From contig JAPUUO010000104.1 in assembly GCA_026967815.1 (NCBI GenBank), positions 1 through 5,238 on the forward strand: a DNA stretch of 5,238 nt. The letters are read 5' to 3'. Below, in pieces: positions 1-5,214 of this stretch. The stretch's first letter is position 1; the number at the start of each line of letters is the position of its first letter. A model generated the notes under the pieces. The model saw nothing but the letters and a program-made list of their open reading frames with translations, had not been told where the DNA came from and did not search any database. Both the position numbers and the translations under genes were made by a program. The DNA is from Candidatus Bathyarchaeota archaeon (lineage in GTDB: Archaea; Thermoproteota; Bathyarchaeia; Bathyarchaeales; Bathyarchaeaceae).

Positions 1-18
1 TGGATTCCCATCTGCGCT

Positions 19-399
19 ATGTCTAGCGAGAGGTTTCTCCAGGCGGAAAAATCCTATATTAATAAAGAGGAAAGTCTCTCCATCACAGTTAGAACGTTTC
101 TTCTTAAATTATTTGGAACACCCAACAGTTACATTAATTTCTTCCGAAGCAGAAGTAATGAATGCATGCCAAGCATTTCACTTGAAGCAATCTTCTTAAC
201 TTTAGTAGTTTTCATTATTTTCTTCGGTATACTAGTTGTCATCCTGTCTCTTAGGAAGAAAGAACGCTGTCCAGTGTGTGGAGCAACATGGCTTGAGAAA
301 ACTCCCAAGCAATGGACCATCTTCGGTATTCCCGTAACTTTTAGGAATATGCAATACAAGTATCGCTGTCGTAAGTGTCAACACGAATGGGAAGGTTAG
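19..399 (+). CDS. Small single-pass membrane protein with C-terminal zinc ribbon, function unknown
   Basis: I do not recognise a named family. What can be seen is one strongly hydrophobic helix at about residues 56-78, followed by basic residues (RKKER) and then two cysteine pairs, C84-P-V-C87 and C117-R-K-C120, about 30 residues apart. This is the layout of a zinc ribbon. The positive-inside rule puts the ribbon in the cytoplasm, with the protein tethered to the membrane. The ribbon could bind protein or nucleic acid, but no catalytic motif is present. The start is uncertain: the frame is open to base 1 with no stop, and Met1 at base 19 has no visible ribosome-binding site. A shorter 77-residue version beginning at Met50 (base 166) starts just before the helix and has a TATA-like stretch about 60 bases upstream (near 104-111). 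I find that shorter start at least as likely. The outer coordinates are given so that nothing is lost. Confidence 0.6.
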   Translation: MSSERFLQAEKSYINKEESLSITVRTFLLKLFGTPNSYINFFRSRSNECMPSISLEAIFLTLVVFIIFFGILVVILSLRKKERCPVCGATWLEKTPKQWTIFGIPVTFRNMQYKYRCRKCQHEWEG

Positions 400-405
400 A
401 CACAA

Positions 406-422
406 TTTTCTCTCTTTCTCCC
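406..422 (+). terminator. Pyrimidine-rich tract, possible archaeal-type terminator
   Basis: Seven bases after the stop codon of the zinc-ribbon gene begins a run made only of T and C, opening with four T and continuing as alternating T/C groups. Archaeal transcription can terminate at T-rich tracts on the non-template strand without a hairpin, so this is a plausible end for that transcript. There is no stem-loop to strengthen the call. Confidence 0.3.
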
Positions 423-513
423 ATCAGCCTATCTCTTAAACAGACAATCAAAGAACATATTAGAATACAATTCACTAGAACCTTCTTCCGAAATCTTTAG
501 TACAACCTGAAAT

Positions 514-521
514 GATATAAT
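514..521 (+). promoter_or_regulatory. TATA-like box (GATATAAT) upstream of the secreted-protein gene
   Basis: GATATAAT sits about 26 bases before the ATG at 544. At normal archaeal spacing it would start transcription at or just before the ATG, giving an almost leaderless mRNA. That conflicts with the purine-rich GAGGAAGAG at 530-538, which looks like a ribosome-binding site and would then lie outside the transcript. A weaker TATA-like stretch at 494-501 (CTTTAGTA) would start transcription near 525 and keep that site in a short leader. Which of the two is used cannot be decided from sequence. Confidence 0.3.
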
Positions 522-543
522 AGGTTAGAGAGGAAGAGATTCC

Positions 544-909
544 ATGAAGATGGTTATTGCCTTTGTTCTGCCATTGTTGTTTTTCAGTTTGATGAGCACT
601 AGTATGGCTTCAATAACACCTGTTAAGGTAGAAAGAGTGAAGGATGTTTGCTTTATCAAGGTAAAAGGAGACCATCACACACAGTCATTCTTGTTCCACT
701 ATGATAACTTATCTCCTAATTCACAAACAGTTATTGCTCAATTTAAGCCACAATCGGGGTTGTGGTTTGCTATAGATGTAACAGTAATTGAAGGCGGTTC
801 AATGGATGTAACATTGACAAGTGACTATGGAATGACCATGAATTTTCAGATAGAAGTTGATGGCGAGAAGATACTAGAGGATACGGTAGTTATTCCTCCA
901 CCACCATGA
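544..909 (+). CDS. Small secreted beta-rich protein, function unknown
   Basis: This 121-residue protein is not recognised. Residues 1-22 form a typical Sec signal peptide: a lysine near the N-terminus, a hydrophobic core (about 4-16), then a small-residue region ending S20-M-A22, so cleavage after Ala22 is likely. The mature part is about 99 residues, dominated by alternating hydrophobic and polar stretches (for example residues 62-66, 71-81, 87-91 and 98-105) that suggest a small beta-sandwich. It has a single cysteine (C36), no second membrane segment, and ends in four prolines. It is therefore probably exported and free, or held by a partner. The start at 544 is favoured because it precedes the signal peptide and follows the purine-rich site GAGGAAGAG at 530-538. 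No catalytic motif is visible. The gene runs towards the tfrAB operon, which is on the opposite strand 174 bases away. Confidence 0.65.
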   Translation: MKMVIAFVLPLLFFSLMSTSMASITPVKVERVKDVCFIKVKGDHHTQSFLFHYDNLSPNSQTVIAQFKPQSGLWFAIDVTVIEGGSMDVTLTSDYGMTMNFQIEVDGEKILEDTVVIPPPP

Positions 910-914
910 AAATT

Positions 915-925
915 GCGCGCGCGCG
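915..925. repeat. Alternating GC tract just after the secreted-protein gene
   Basis: Eleven bases of strictly alternating G and C, beginning with G at 915, lie six bases after a stop codon in otherwise A+T-leaning spacer DNA. It is self-complementary and of a type that can adopt left-handed DNA. A shorter relative, TTGCGCGTTG, occurs at 4427-4436 on the other side of the tfrAB operon, and a seven-base GCGCGCG at 4459-4465. No function is assigned. Confidence 0.5.
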
Positions 926-962
926 TTGAAATCAGTTAATTGTTGATAAGACTCTGAAGGGC

Positions 963-979
963 TACGAATTGGCTTCGTA
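963..979. other. Perfect 6-bp hairpin in the convergent spacer
   Basis: TACGAA at 963-968 pairs with TTCGTA at 974-979 around a five-base loop (TTGGC). It lies in the 174-base spacer between two convergent genes, where the 3' ends of both transcripts fall. No T-run follows on either strand, so it is not a classical bacterial-type terminator. It may simply be a 3' end structure, or chance. The rest of 910-1083 shows no ORF or RNA gene that I can support. Confidence 0.3.
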
Positions 980-1083
980 TGGTATCGCTGACTCTTGTGG
1001 AATCCTGTTGGATATGTGATACACCTCATGAAAGCGAGGAAAAAGCTGTAGTGCTGGGTCTACAATCTCTAACTTGAATGTAC

Positions 1084-2649
1084 TTACACTGCATCCTTTA
1101 AGAGTCCAAGAATGTCCTCAACCGCAATCTTATCCTCTACGTCTAACACTTTCACTGCATCTTCTAAGGTTGTTACACAGAACGGACAGGCTGTGACTAT
1201 AACCTCGGCACCGAGTTCCAGCGCTTCTTTAACTCGATTTACGGAAGGTCTCTTCTCAGGAGTCGCTTCCTCTGTCCAGACTCTCCCAGCTCCCCCGCCG
1301 CAGCAAAAGCTGTTCTCCTTTGTTCGCTTCATCTCATCGAGTTCTAGACCCTTTAGTGATCCAAGAATCTGCCTAGGAGCATCAAATATCTCGTTGCGCT
1401 TACCTAAGAAGCAGGGATCGTGGTAAGTAACCCTCTTCTTTATGGCTTTGGGAAGTTTGAATTTGCCGTGTTCGATGGCTTCGGCGACAAATTGCGTATA
1501 GTGTTGAACGTGAAGCCCAGCATCGCTATAGGGTTTATCATTCTTGAAGGTGTTGTAGCAGTGGGGTGACAAAGTCACGATTCTATCAGCATCGAGCTTC
1601 TCGAACATGGACACATTGTGCTCAGCAAGCATTTCGAACAATCCCTTTTCGCCGAGTCTGAGTATGTGATCTCCACAGCACCATTCTTCGGCGCCCAGTG
1701 TTGCGAAGTCAACGCCTAAGCCACCGAATATTGAAGCCATAGATCTAGCGACTTCTTGATTTCTCGGGTCATAAGCTGGAGAACACCCTACAAAGTATAA
1801 GACGTCGGCCTTCGTGGCCGTTGGAAATGTCTTAACTTTTAAGTCCTTAGCCCATTCCATTCTCTTGCTTGGATGCGTTCCCATGGGGTTGTGATATCTA
1901 ATCACGCTTGTGAGTACATCTTTGACCGTTCTTGGAATAGCTCCTGTTTCGACCATGAGGCTGTGTTCATCAACTATCGAGGATGAAGAATCCACTTCTT
2001 TAGGACAAAACAGTGTGCAAGAGTTGCAGGAGGTGCACAGCCAGACGTTTTCGGCCATCGGCTTCAATCGCTCATCTATGCCTTCATCTCTTGAATCGGA
2101 GATAAACCGATAATTAGTGGCATAGGTAGAAGGTCCAAGGAATCTTTCATCTATCGCAGCGGGGCAGGCGGAATAGCAGATAGAGCACTTTATGCATAAT
2201 GTCAAGTCCCAGTACTTTTTGAGCTCCTTGGGCGCTTGAATGAATTCAGTGGGCTTTTTGAGTTCATCTTCAGGCTTTATCAAAACATTCTTGATTCTAT
2301 CATACCTGTCGAAGAAGGGTTGGATGTCAACAACGAGGTCTTTTATGATAGCCATGTTTTGCAGTGGCTCGATAACTAGTAAGTTAGATTCGAGATGAAG
2401 CACTTGAGTGTAGCAGGCTAACATCGGTTTGCCGTTGACCATGATTCCGCAGCTTCCACACACTCCCATTCTACATGAGTGTCTAAACGCAAGCGTCTCG
2501 TCAAAGTTGTCTTTGATGTACATTAAAGCGTCAAGTAGGGTTGTTCCCTTGCGAACAGGCATCTTATACGTGGACACGTAATGCTTTTTTTGTTTGGGAT
2601 CAAAGCGATGTATCTTGAATTCAACAGTTTTCTCAACTTGAGAACTCAT
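1084..2649 (-). CDS. tfrB: Thiol:fumarate reductase iron-sulfur subunit TfrB (SdhB-like/HdrB-like fusion)
   Basis: This 521-residue subunit moves electrons between the fumarate/succinate flavoprotein and a thiol/disulfide site. The N-terminal SdhB/FrdB-like half has a plant-type [2Fe-2S] ligand set (C59, C64, C67, C79), then two full ferredoxin-type motifs: C152, C155, C158, C162 and C205, C208, C211, C215. The second contains Cys208, where ordinary SdhB lacks a cysteine and holds a [3Fe-4S] cluster, so two [4Fe-4S] clusters are expected. The C-terminal half (about 280-500) is HdrB-like, with two CCG motifs: C289, C324-C325, C364, and C413, C449-C450, C488, C491. The first ends S-P-H-C, the second C-P-F-C. 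This fusion is the known TfrB architecture; plain SdhB is about half this length. There are no membrane segments, so it is probably cytoplasmic. The start is fixed by a strong AGGAGGTG at 2655-2662, five bases before the ATG. An alternative name is succinate dehydrogenase iron-sulfur subunit with CCG domain. Confidence 0.88.
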   Translation of the reverse strand: MSSQVEKTVEFKIHRFDPKQKKHYVSTYKMPVRKGTTLLDALMYIKDNFDETLAFRHSCRMGVCGSCGIMVNGKPMLACYTQVLHLESNLLVIEPLQNMAIIKDLVVDIQPFFDRYDRIKNVLIKPEDELKKPTEFIQAPKELKKYWDLTLCIKCSICYSACPAAIDERFLGPSTYATNYRFISDSRDEGIDERLKPMAENVWLCTSCNSCTLFCPKEVDSSSSIVDEHSLMVETGAIPRTVKDVLTSVIRYHNPMGTHPSKRMEWAKDLKVKTFPTATKADVLYFVGCSPAYDPRNQEVARSMASIFGGLGVDFATLGAEEWCCGDHILRLGEKGLFEMLAEHNVSMFEKLDADRIVTLSPHCYNTFKNDKPYSDAGLHVQHYTQFVAEAIEHGKFKLPKAIKKRVTYHDPCFLGKRNEIFDAPRQILGSLKGLELDEMKRTKENSFCCGGGAGRVWTEEATPEKRPSVNRVKEALELGAEVIVTACPFCVTTLEDAVKVLDVEDKIAVEDILGLLKDAV

Positions 2650-2654
2650 TCAAA

Positions 2655-2662
2655 CACCTCCT
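2655..2662 (-). promoter_or_regulatory. Strong ribosome-binding site for tfrB, overlapping the tfrA stop
   Basis: Read on the minus strand, AGGAGGTG ends five bases before the tfrB ATG. Its first two bases lie inside the TAG stop codon of tfrA (2661-2663). This fixes the tfrB start and suggests translational coupling of the two subunits at the end of tfrA, consistent with production of a 1:1 complex. Confidence 0.85.
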
Positions 2663-4361
2663 AGTAGGCTCTCTTGGTTGGCGGCCACTTAGTAATCGTA
2701 ACCGGAATGTACTCAAGCCTAGGTCCCTCTCTCGTGTAGTACGCTAAAGTATGCTTCAACCAGTTTTCATCGTCACGCTTCGGATAATCCGGCCTAGAAT
2801 GAGCCCCCCTCGACTCTGTTCTGGCAAGGGCACCAGCGATCGTAACTTCAGCCAGATCCAACGTGAAATCAAGCTGCAAGGCGGCTGCAAGCCCAGTGTT
2901 GAATGCCCTACTTTGGTCCTCAACTCTTATGTCGTTGAATCGCTCCCTGAGCTTCCTCAGTTCCTTCAAGGCACTCTCGAGTTCGTCGCTTTTTCTGTAA
3001 ATCCACACCTTCTCGCTCATGATACATCTCATTTCGTCTCTAATTACGGGAACCCTTTCATCACCTTCGCCACCTAGGATTTCGTCAAAGACTCTTTTTT
3101 CCTCTGCCGAGACTTTCTCACGTGGAACTTCTCGGAAGCTGTTTGACATGGCGTATTTGGCGGCTTCTTCGCCGGCAACCGCTCCAAAAACTAGGCAACC
3201 AGTCGTCGAGTTGGTGCCGAGCCTGTTTGCTCCATGCACATTCAAACAAGAACATTCGCCGGTGGCATAGAATCCCGAGACCGACGTTTCCGTTCTTATG
3301 TTGGCGTGAATGCCTCCCATGGAGTAGTGAGCAGCTGGCCTGATAGGTACAGGCTCCTTGACGGGGTCCACTCCGCTCAGTTTTGTTGCTACGTCGCGTA
3401 TGAGCGGCAACCTTTCATTTATCTTCTCCTCGCCTAGGTGTCTAAGGTCCAAGGCTATGTAAGACCCGTATGGACCATCCAGTCCACGTCCTTCCTGAAT
3501 CTCTGTCGTCTCTGCTCTGGCTACTATATCCCGTGGAGCTAGCTCCATCTTTTCAGGCGCGTAGCGTTTCATAAAACGCTCACCTTTAGCGTTGACTAAG
3601 TATCCTCCTTCGCCACGGGCTCCTCCAGTTATCAGGATTCCCGACGGAACAAGACCTGTGGGATGAAACTGAATGAATTCCATGTCTTTTAGAGGCACGC
3701 CAGCTCGATAGGCCATGGTCATCCCATCGCCAGTTGCTGTGTGTGAGAATGTTGTAAACTCGTATATGCGTGCGTAACCGCCGGTGGCCATTATGATGGC
3801 TTTCGAGCGGAAGACGTGTATTTCACCCGTCTTCAAATTTATGGCTGTCAAGCCTATTACTACGTTGTCCTCAACAATGAGGGAAGTAACAAACCATTCA
3901 TCATAGAATGTTATGTTATCATATGCTGTGGCTTTTCCGTACAATGTATGCATTTCGTGAAACCCTGTCATGTCGGCTGCGAAACATGCCCTTGGGAAGC
4001 TGTGCCCGCCGAAGGGGCGTTGATTTATCTTCCCGTCATCGGTTCTGCTCCACGGGCATCCCCAGTGGTCTTGAGTGATTATCTCCTTAGGGGCTTGTTC
4101 GACAAAAAACTCCACAACATCTTGATCTGCAAGGAAATCGGAGCCTTTGACGGTGTCCCACGCGTGTAAATCATATGAATCACCATCTCTTAATACAGCA
4201 GCCGTCCCGCCTTGTGCGCAGACAGAATGCGAACGAACTGGGTAGACCTTCGATATCACTGCCACATCGATTTTACTGCTAGACTCTGCAGCAGCAACAG
4301 CCGCCCTTAGACCAGCCAAGCCAGATCCAACGATAACTACGTCATGAGTTAGCTTTTCCAT
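2661..4361 (-). CDS. tfrA: Thiol:fumarate reductase / succinate dehydrogenase flavoprotein subunit TfrA
   Basis: This 566-residue flavoprotein of the SdhA/FrdA family interconverts fumarate and succinate at an FAD, exchanging electrons with TfrB. Near the N-terminus is the dinucleotide-binding loop GSGLAG (12-17). R-S-H45-S aligns with the histidine that covalently binds FAD in SdhA/FrdA, followed by the conserved AQGG (49-52). Substrate and catalytic positions are all present: QRPFGG (114-119), the histidine of QFHPTG (H233), the proton-relay arginine of APRDIVAR (R277), H345 in RPAAHYSMGG, and R380 in HGANRLGTNS. G368-E369 fits the FAD ribose contact. Length is normal and nothing looks truncated. 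The order is tfrA then tfrB with an 11-base gap, and no membrane-anchor gene is seen, which with the TfrB fusion favours a soluble thiol:fumarate reductase over respiratory complex II. Reaction direction cannot be read from sequence. The start has only a weak site (GGGG at 4369-4372) but aligns exactly with the family N-terminus. Confidence 0.88.
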   Translation of the reverse strand: MEKLTHDVVIVGSGLAGLRAAVAAAESSSKIDVAVISKVYPVRSHSVCAQGGTAAVLRDGDSYDLHAWDTVKGSDFLADQDVVEFFVEQAPKEIITQDHWGCPWSRTDDGKINQRPFGGHSFPRACFAADMTGFHEMHTLYGKATAYDNITFYDEWFVTSLIVEDNVVIGLTAINLKTGEIHVFRSKAIIMATGGYARIYEFTTFSHTATGDGMTMAYRAGVPLKDMEFIQFHPTGLVPSGILITGGARGEGGYLVNAKGERFMKRYAPEKMELAPRDIVARAETTEIQEGRGLDGPYGSYIALDLRHLGEEKINERLPLIRDVATKLSGVDPVKEPVPIRPAAHYSMGGIHANIRTETSVSGFYATGECSCLNVHGANRLGTNSTTGCLVFGAVAGEEAAKYAMSNSFREVPREKVSAEEKRVFDEILGGEGDERVPVIRDEMRCIMSEKVWIYRKSDELESALKELRKLRERFNDIRVEDQSRAFNTGLAAALQLDFTLDLAEVTIAGALARTESRGAHSRPDYPKRDDENWLKHTLAYYTREGPRLEYIPVTITKWPPTKRAY

Positions 4362-4384
4362 TCAAATTCCCCGTTATTGGCTAT

Positions 4385-4450
4385 TTGAAGAGAATCAACT
4401 TAATCTACAAAACACACGTTTAAAGCTTGCGCGTTGCAAAATCTCTTCAA
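4385..4450. repeat. 9-bp perfect inverted repeat spanning the tfrA promoter
   Basis: TTGAAGAGA at 4385-4393 is the exact inverse complement of TCTCTTCAA at 4442-4450. The two arms are 48 bases apart, and their centre (about 4417-4418) falls next to the TATA-like box of tfrA. One arm would lie around or downstream of the predicted start, the other upstream of the box. This resembles a pair of regulator half-sites, but no regulator gene is in view and the function is inferred only from position. Confidence 0.4.
4418..4426 (-). promoter_or_regulatory. Probable TATA-like box of the tfrAB operon
   Basis: Read on the minus strand the box is GCTTTAAAC. Transcription would start about 25 bases downstream, near 4396, leaving a leader of roughly 35 bases before the tfrA ATG at 4361. 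It is the best A/T-rich box in the 162-base space between the divergent genes. No clear purine-rich BRE precedes it, so the call is moderate. Confidence 0.4.
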
Positions 4451-4523
4451 CAGAATATGCGCGCGTCTCAATTCGCTCGCAGAATGCTCACTATTCTCTA
4501 TCATTTGATTCGATGTTGAATTA

Positions 4524-4832
4524 ATGACTAGGAAAATTTCTTCCTCAAATAGGAAGAGAATAAGTAGGGTTATCTATTCGCATTGTTTGGTTCTAAGAAG
4601 GCTGATGGACATGGAAGACAAGGTTCGCAACCTGCGGAAAAAGCATGAAGGCTTTAAGCAAGGCAAGGAAGATGCGTTGACAGTTAGAAATGAGGCTAAG
4701 TTGGTTTTAGATGAGGCTAAGCGGACTGGGGATAGTGAGATTCTGGAAGAGGTTGGGGATATGCTTATAGAATTGGAATTTTCCATAGAAGATAATATGT
4801 GTAAGTGTCACAGAAAGTCTCCTAATTGCTAG
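4524..4832 (+). CDS. Small charged coiled-coil protein with Cys-rich tail, function unknown
   Basis: This 102-residue protein is not recognised. Residues 30-91 are highly charged with hydrophobic residues at heptad-like spacing, predicting one or two long helices or a coiled coil. An 11-base repeat (ATGAGGCTAAG at 4690-4700 and 4711-4721), exactly 21 bases apart, encodes the repeated E-A-K seven residues apart, as if one heptad had been duplicated. The tail has C93, C95, H96 and C102, a possible metal or disulfide site. There is no signal peptide or membrane segment. The start at 4524 has no ribosome-binding site and gives a very basic leader unlike the rest. Met30 at 4611 is preceded by GAAGG (4597-4601) at nine bases and would give a 73-residue acidic protein, which I think is the better start. 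The gene is divergent from tfrA, so the two may share the control region. Confidence 0.5.
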   Translation: MTRKISSSNRKRISRVIYSHCLVLRRLMDMEDKVRNLRKKHEGFKQGKEDALTVRNEAKLVLDEAKRTGDSEILEEVGDMLIELEFSIEDNMCKCHRKSPNC

Positions 4833-4981
4833 CTTATTATATGCTCGGTTATCTTGAAGACACTGATTATTTTGGTTCTGCGGAAATTTTTCGGATTCTT
4901 GTCCTTCTCTTGATAAGTAACTTCGTTTGCACGCGCCACTTGTCTTTGTGCTGGAATGTTTTCAATTTAATCGCATTTCAA

Positions 4982-4988
4982 TTTTTTT
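4982..4988 (+). terminator. T7 run, possible terminator
   Basis: Seven consecutive T lie 150 bases after the stop of the small coiled-coil gene, in a generally T-rich stretch. Archaeal RNA polymerase can stop at such tracts. The distance from the gene makes it uncertain that this is its main terminator; the T5 run at 4887-4891 is nearer. Confidence 0.25.
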
Positions 4989-5049
4989 GGTTTTGATAGA
5001 ACCGCGCATCCAAGAGTGGAACATCATTTTCCTTGCTTTTCCGGCTTGA

Positions 5050-5124
5050 GCCATACACGTGTTTAAGCCCTATGTCTCGATACATATTTTCAATTCATAA
5101 GCAATAATACAAGTGCCATACACG
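5050..5124 (+). repeat. 10-base direct repeat GCCATACACG
   Basis: Exact copies lie at 5050-5059 and 5115-5124, starting 65 bases apart. The first runs into the palindrome ACACGTGT (5055-5062) and the second into the palindrome CGAATATTCG (5123-5132), so each copy abuts a dyad. This could be a repeated binding site upstream of the possible gene at 5215. Only two copies are present. Confidence 0.45.
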
Positions 5125-5139
5125 AATATTCGATGAAAA

Positions 5140-5180
5140 CACTTGCCGTTACATGTAAAGTTGGACGCCGATGGCAAGTG
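5140..5180 (+). other. Long hairpin (11-pair stem) upstream of a possible gene start
   Basis: CACTTGCC at 5140-5147 is the exact inverse complement of GGCAAGTG at 5173-5180. As RNA the stem extends inward by three more pairs (G-U, U-A, U-G) to bases 5150 and 5170, giving 11 pairs around a 19-base loop. An upstream CAAGTG at 5110-5115 could instead pair with 5140-5145, so two exclusive folds are possible. No T-run follows the hairpin, so it is not a simple terminator. It could be a leader element, part of a small RNA, or a protein-binding dyad. Confidence 0.45.
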
Positions 5181-5214
5181 CAATCTCGTAATACCGTGAA
5201 GGAAAGTAATTAGC

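Noticed and set aside
129..359. Minus-strand 76-codon frame opposite the zinc-ribbon gene
   Set aside because: The plus strand encodes a clear membrane helix and paired cysteines, while the antisense translation has no recognisable feature.
944..991. Possible C/D box guide RNA in the convergent spacer (TGATAA-like box, then CTGA at 954-957 and 988-991)
   Set aside because: The first box does not match RTGATGA, the first guide would be only a few bases long, and no C' box is found before the second CTGA.
1112..2113. Plus-strand open frames opposite tfrB (1112-1426 and 1910-2113)
   Set aside because: They are serine-rich low-complexity translations antisense to the CCG and ferredoxin regions of tfrB, typical shadow ORFs.
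2751..4169. Several plus-strand open frames of about 67 to 117 codons opposite tfrA
   Set aside because: All lie antisense to a gene with complete family motifs. They lack ribosome-binding sites and show no domain features, so they are shadows of its codon usage.
1084..4361. Ordinary membrane-bound succinate dehydrogenase (complex II)
   Set aside because: No anchor subunit gene lies next to the pair, the iron-sulfur subunit is fused to an HdrB-like module, and the third cluster site has the extra cysteine. The thiol:fumarate reductase reading fits better, though anchors encoded elsewhere cannot be excluded.
4574..4786. Minus-strand 70-codon frame opposite the small coiled-coil gene
   Set aside because: It is a serine-rich translation with no motif and no ribosome-binding site. 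The plus-strand frame has a heptad pattern and better composition.
4989..5003. GGTT/AACC hairpin next to the T7 run as an intrinsic terminator
   Set aside because: On the plus strand the T-run precedes the stem, and on the minus strand the stem is followed by A, so the order is wrong for a terminator on either strand. The stem is only four pairs.
5133..5213. 26-codon plus-strand ORF ending just before the ATG at 5215
   Set aside because: It overlaps the 11-pair hairpin and has no ribosome-binding site. A leader peptide is conceivable but nothing in its sequence supports one.
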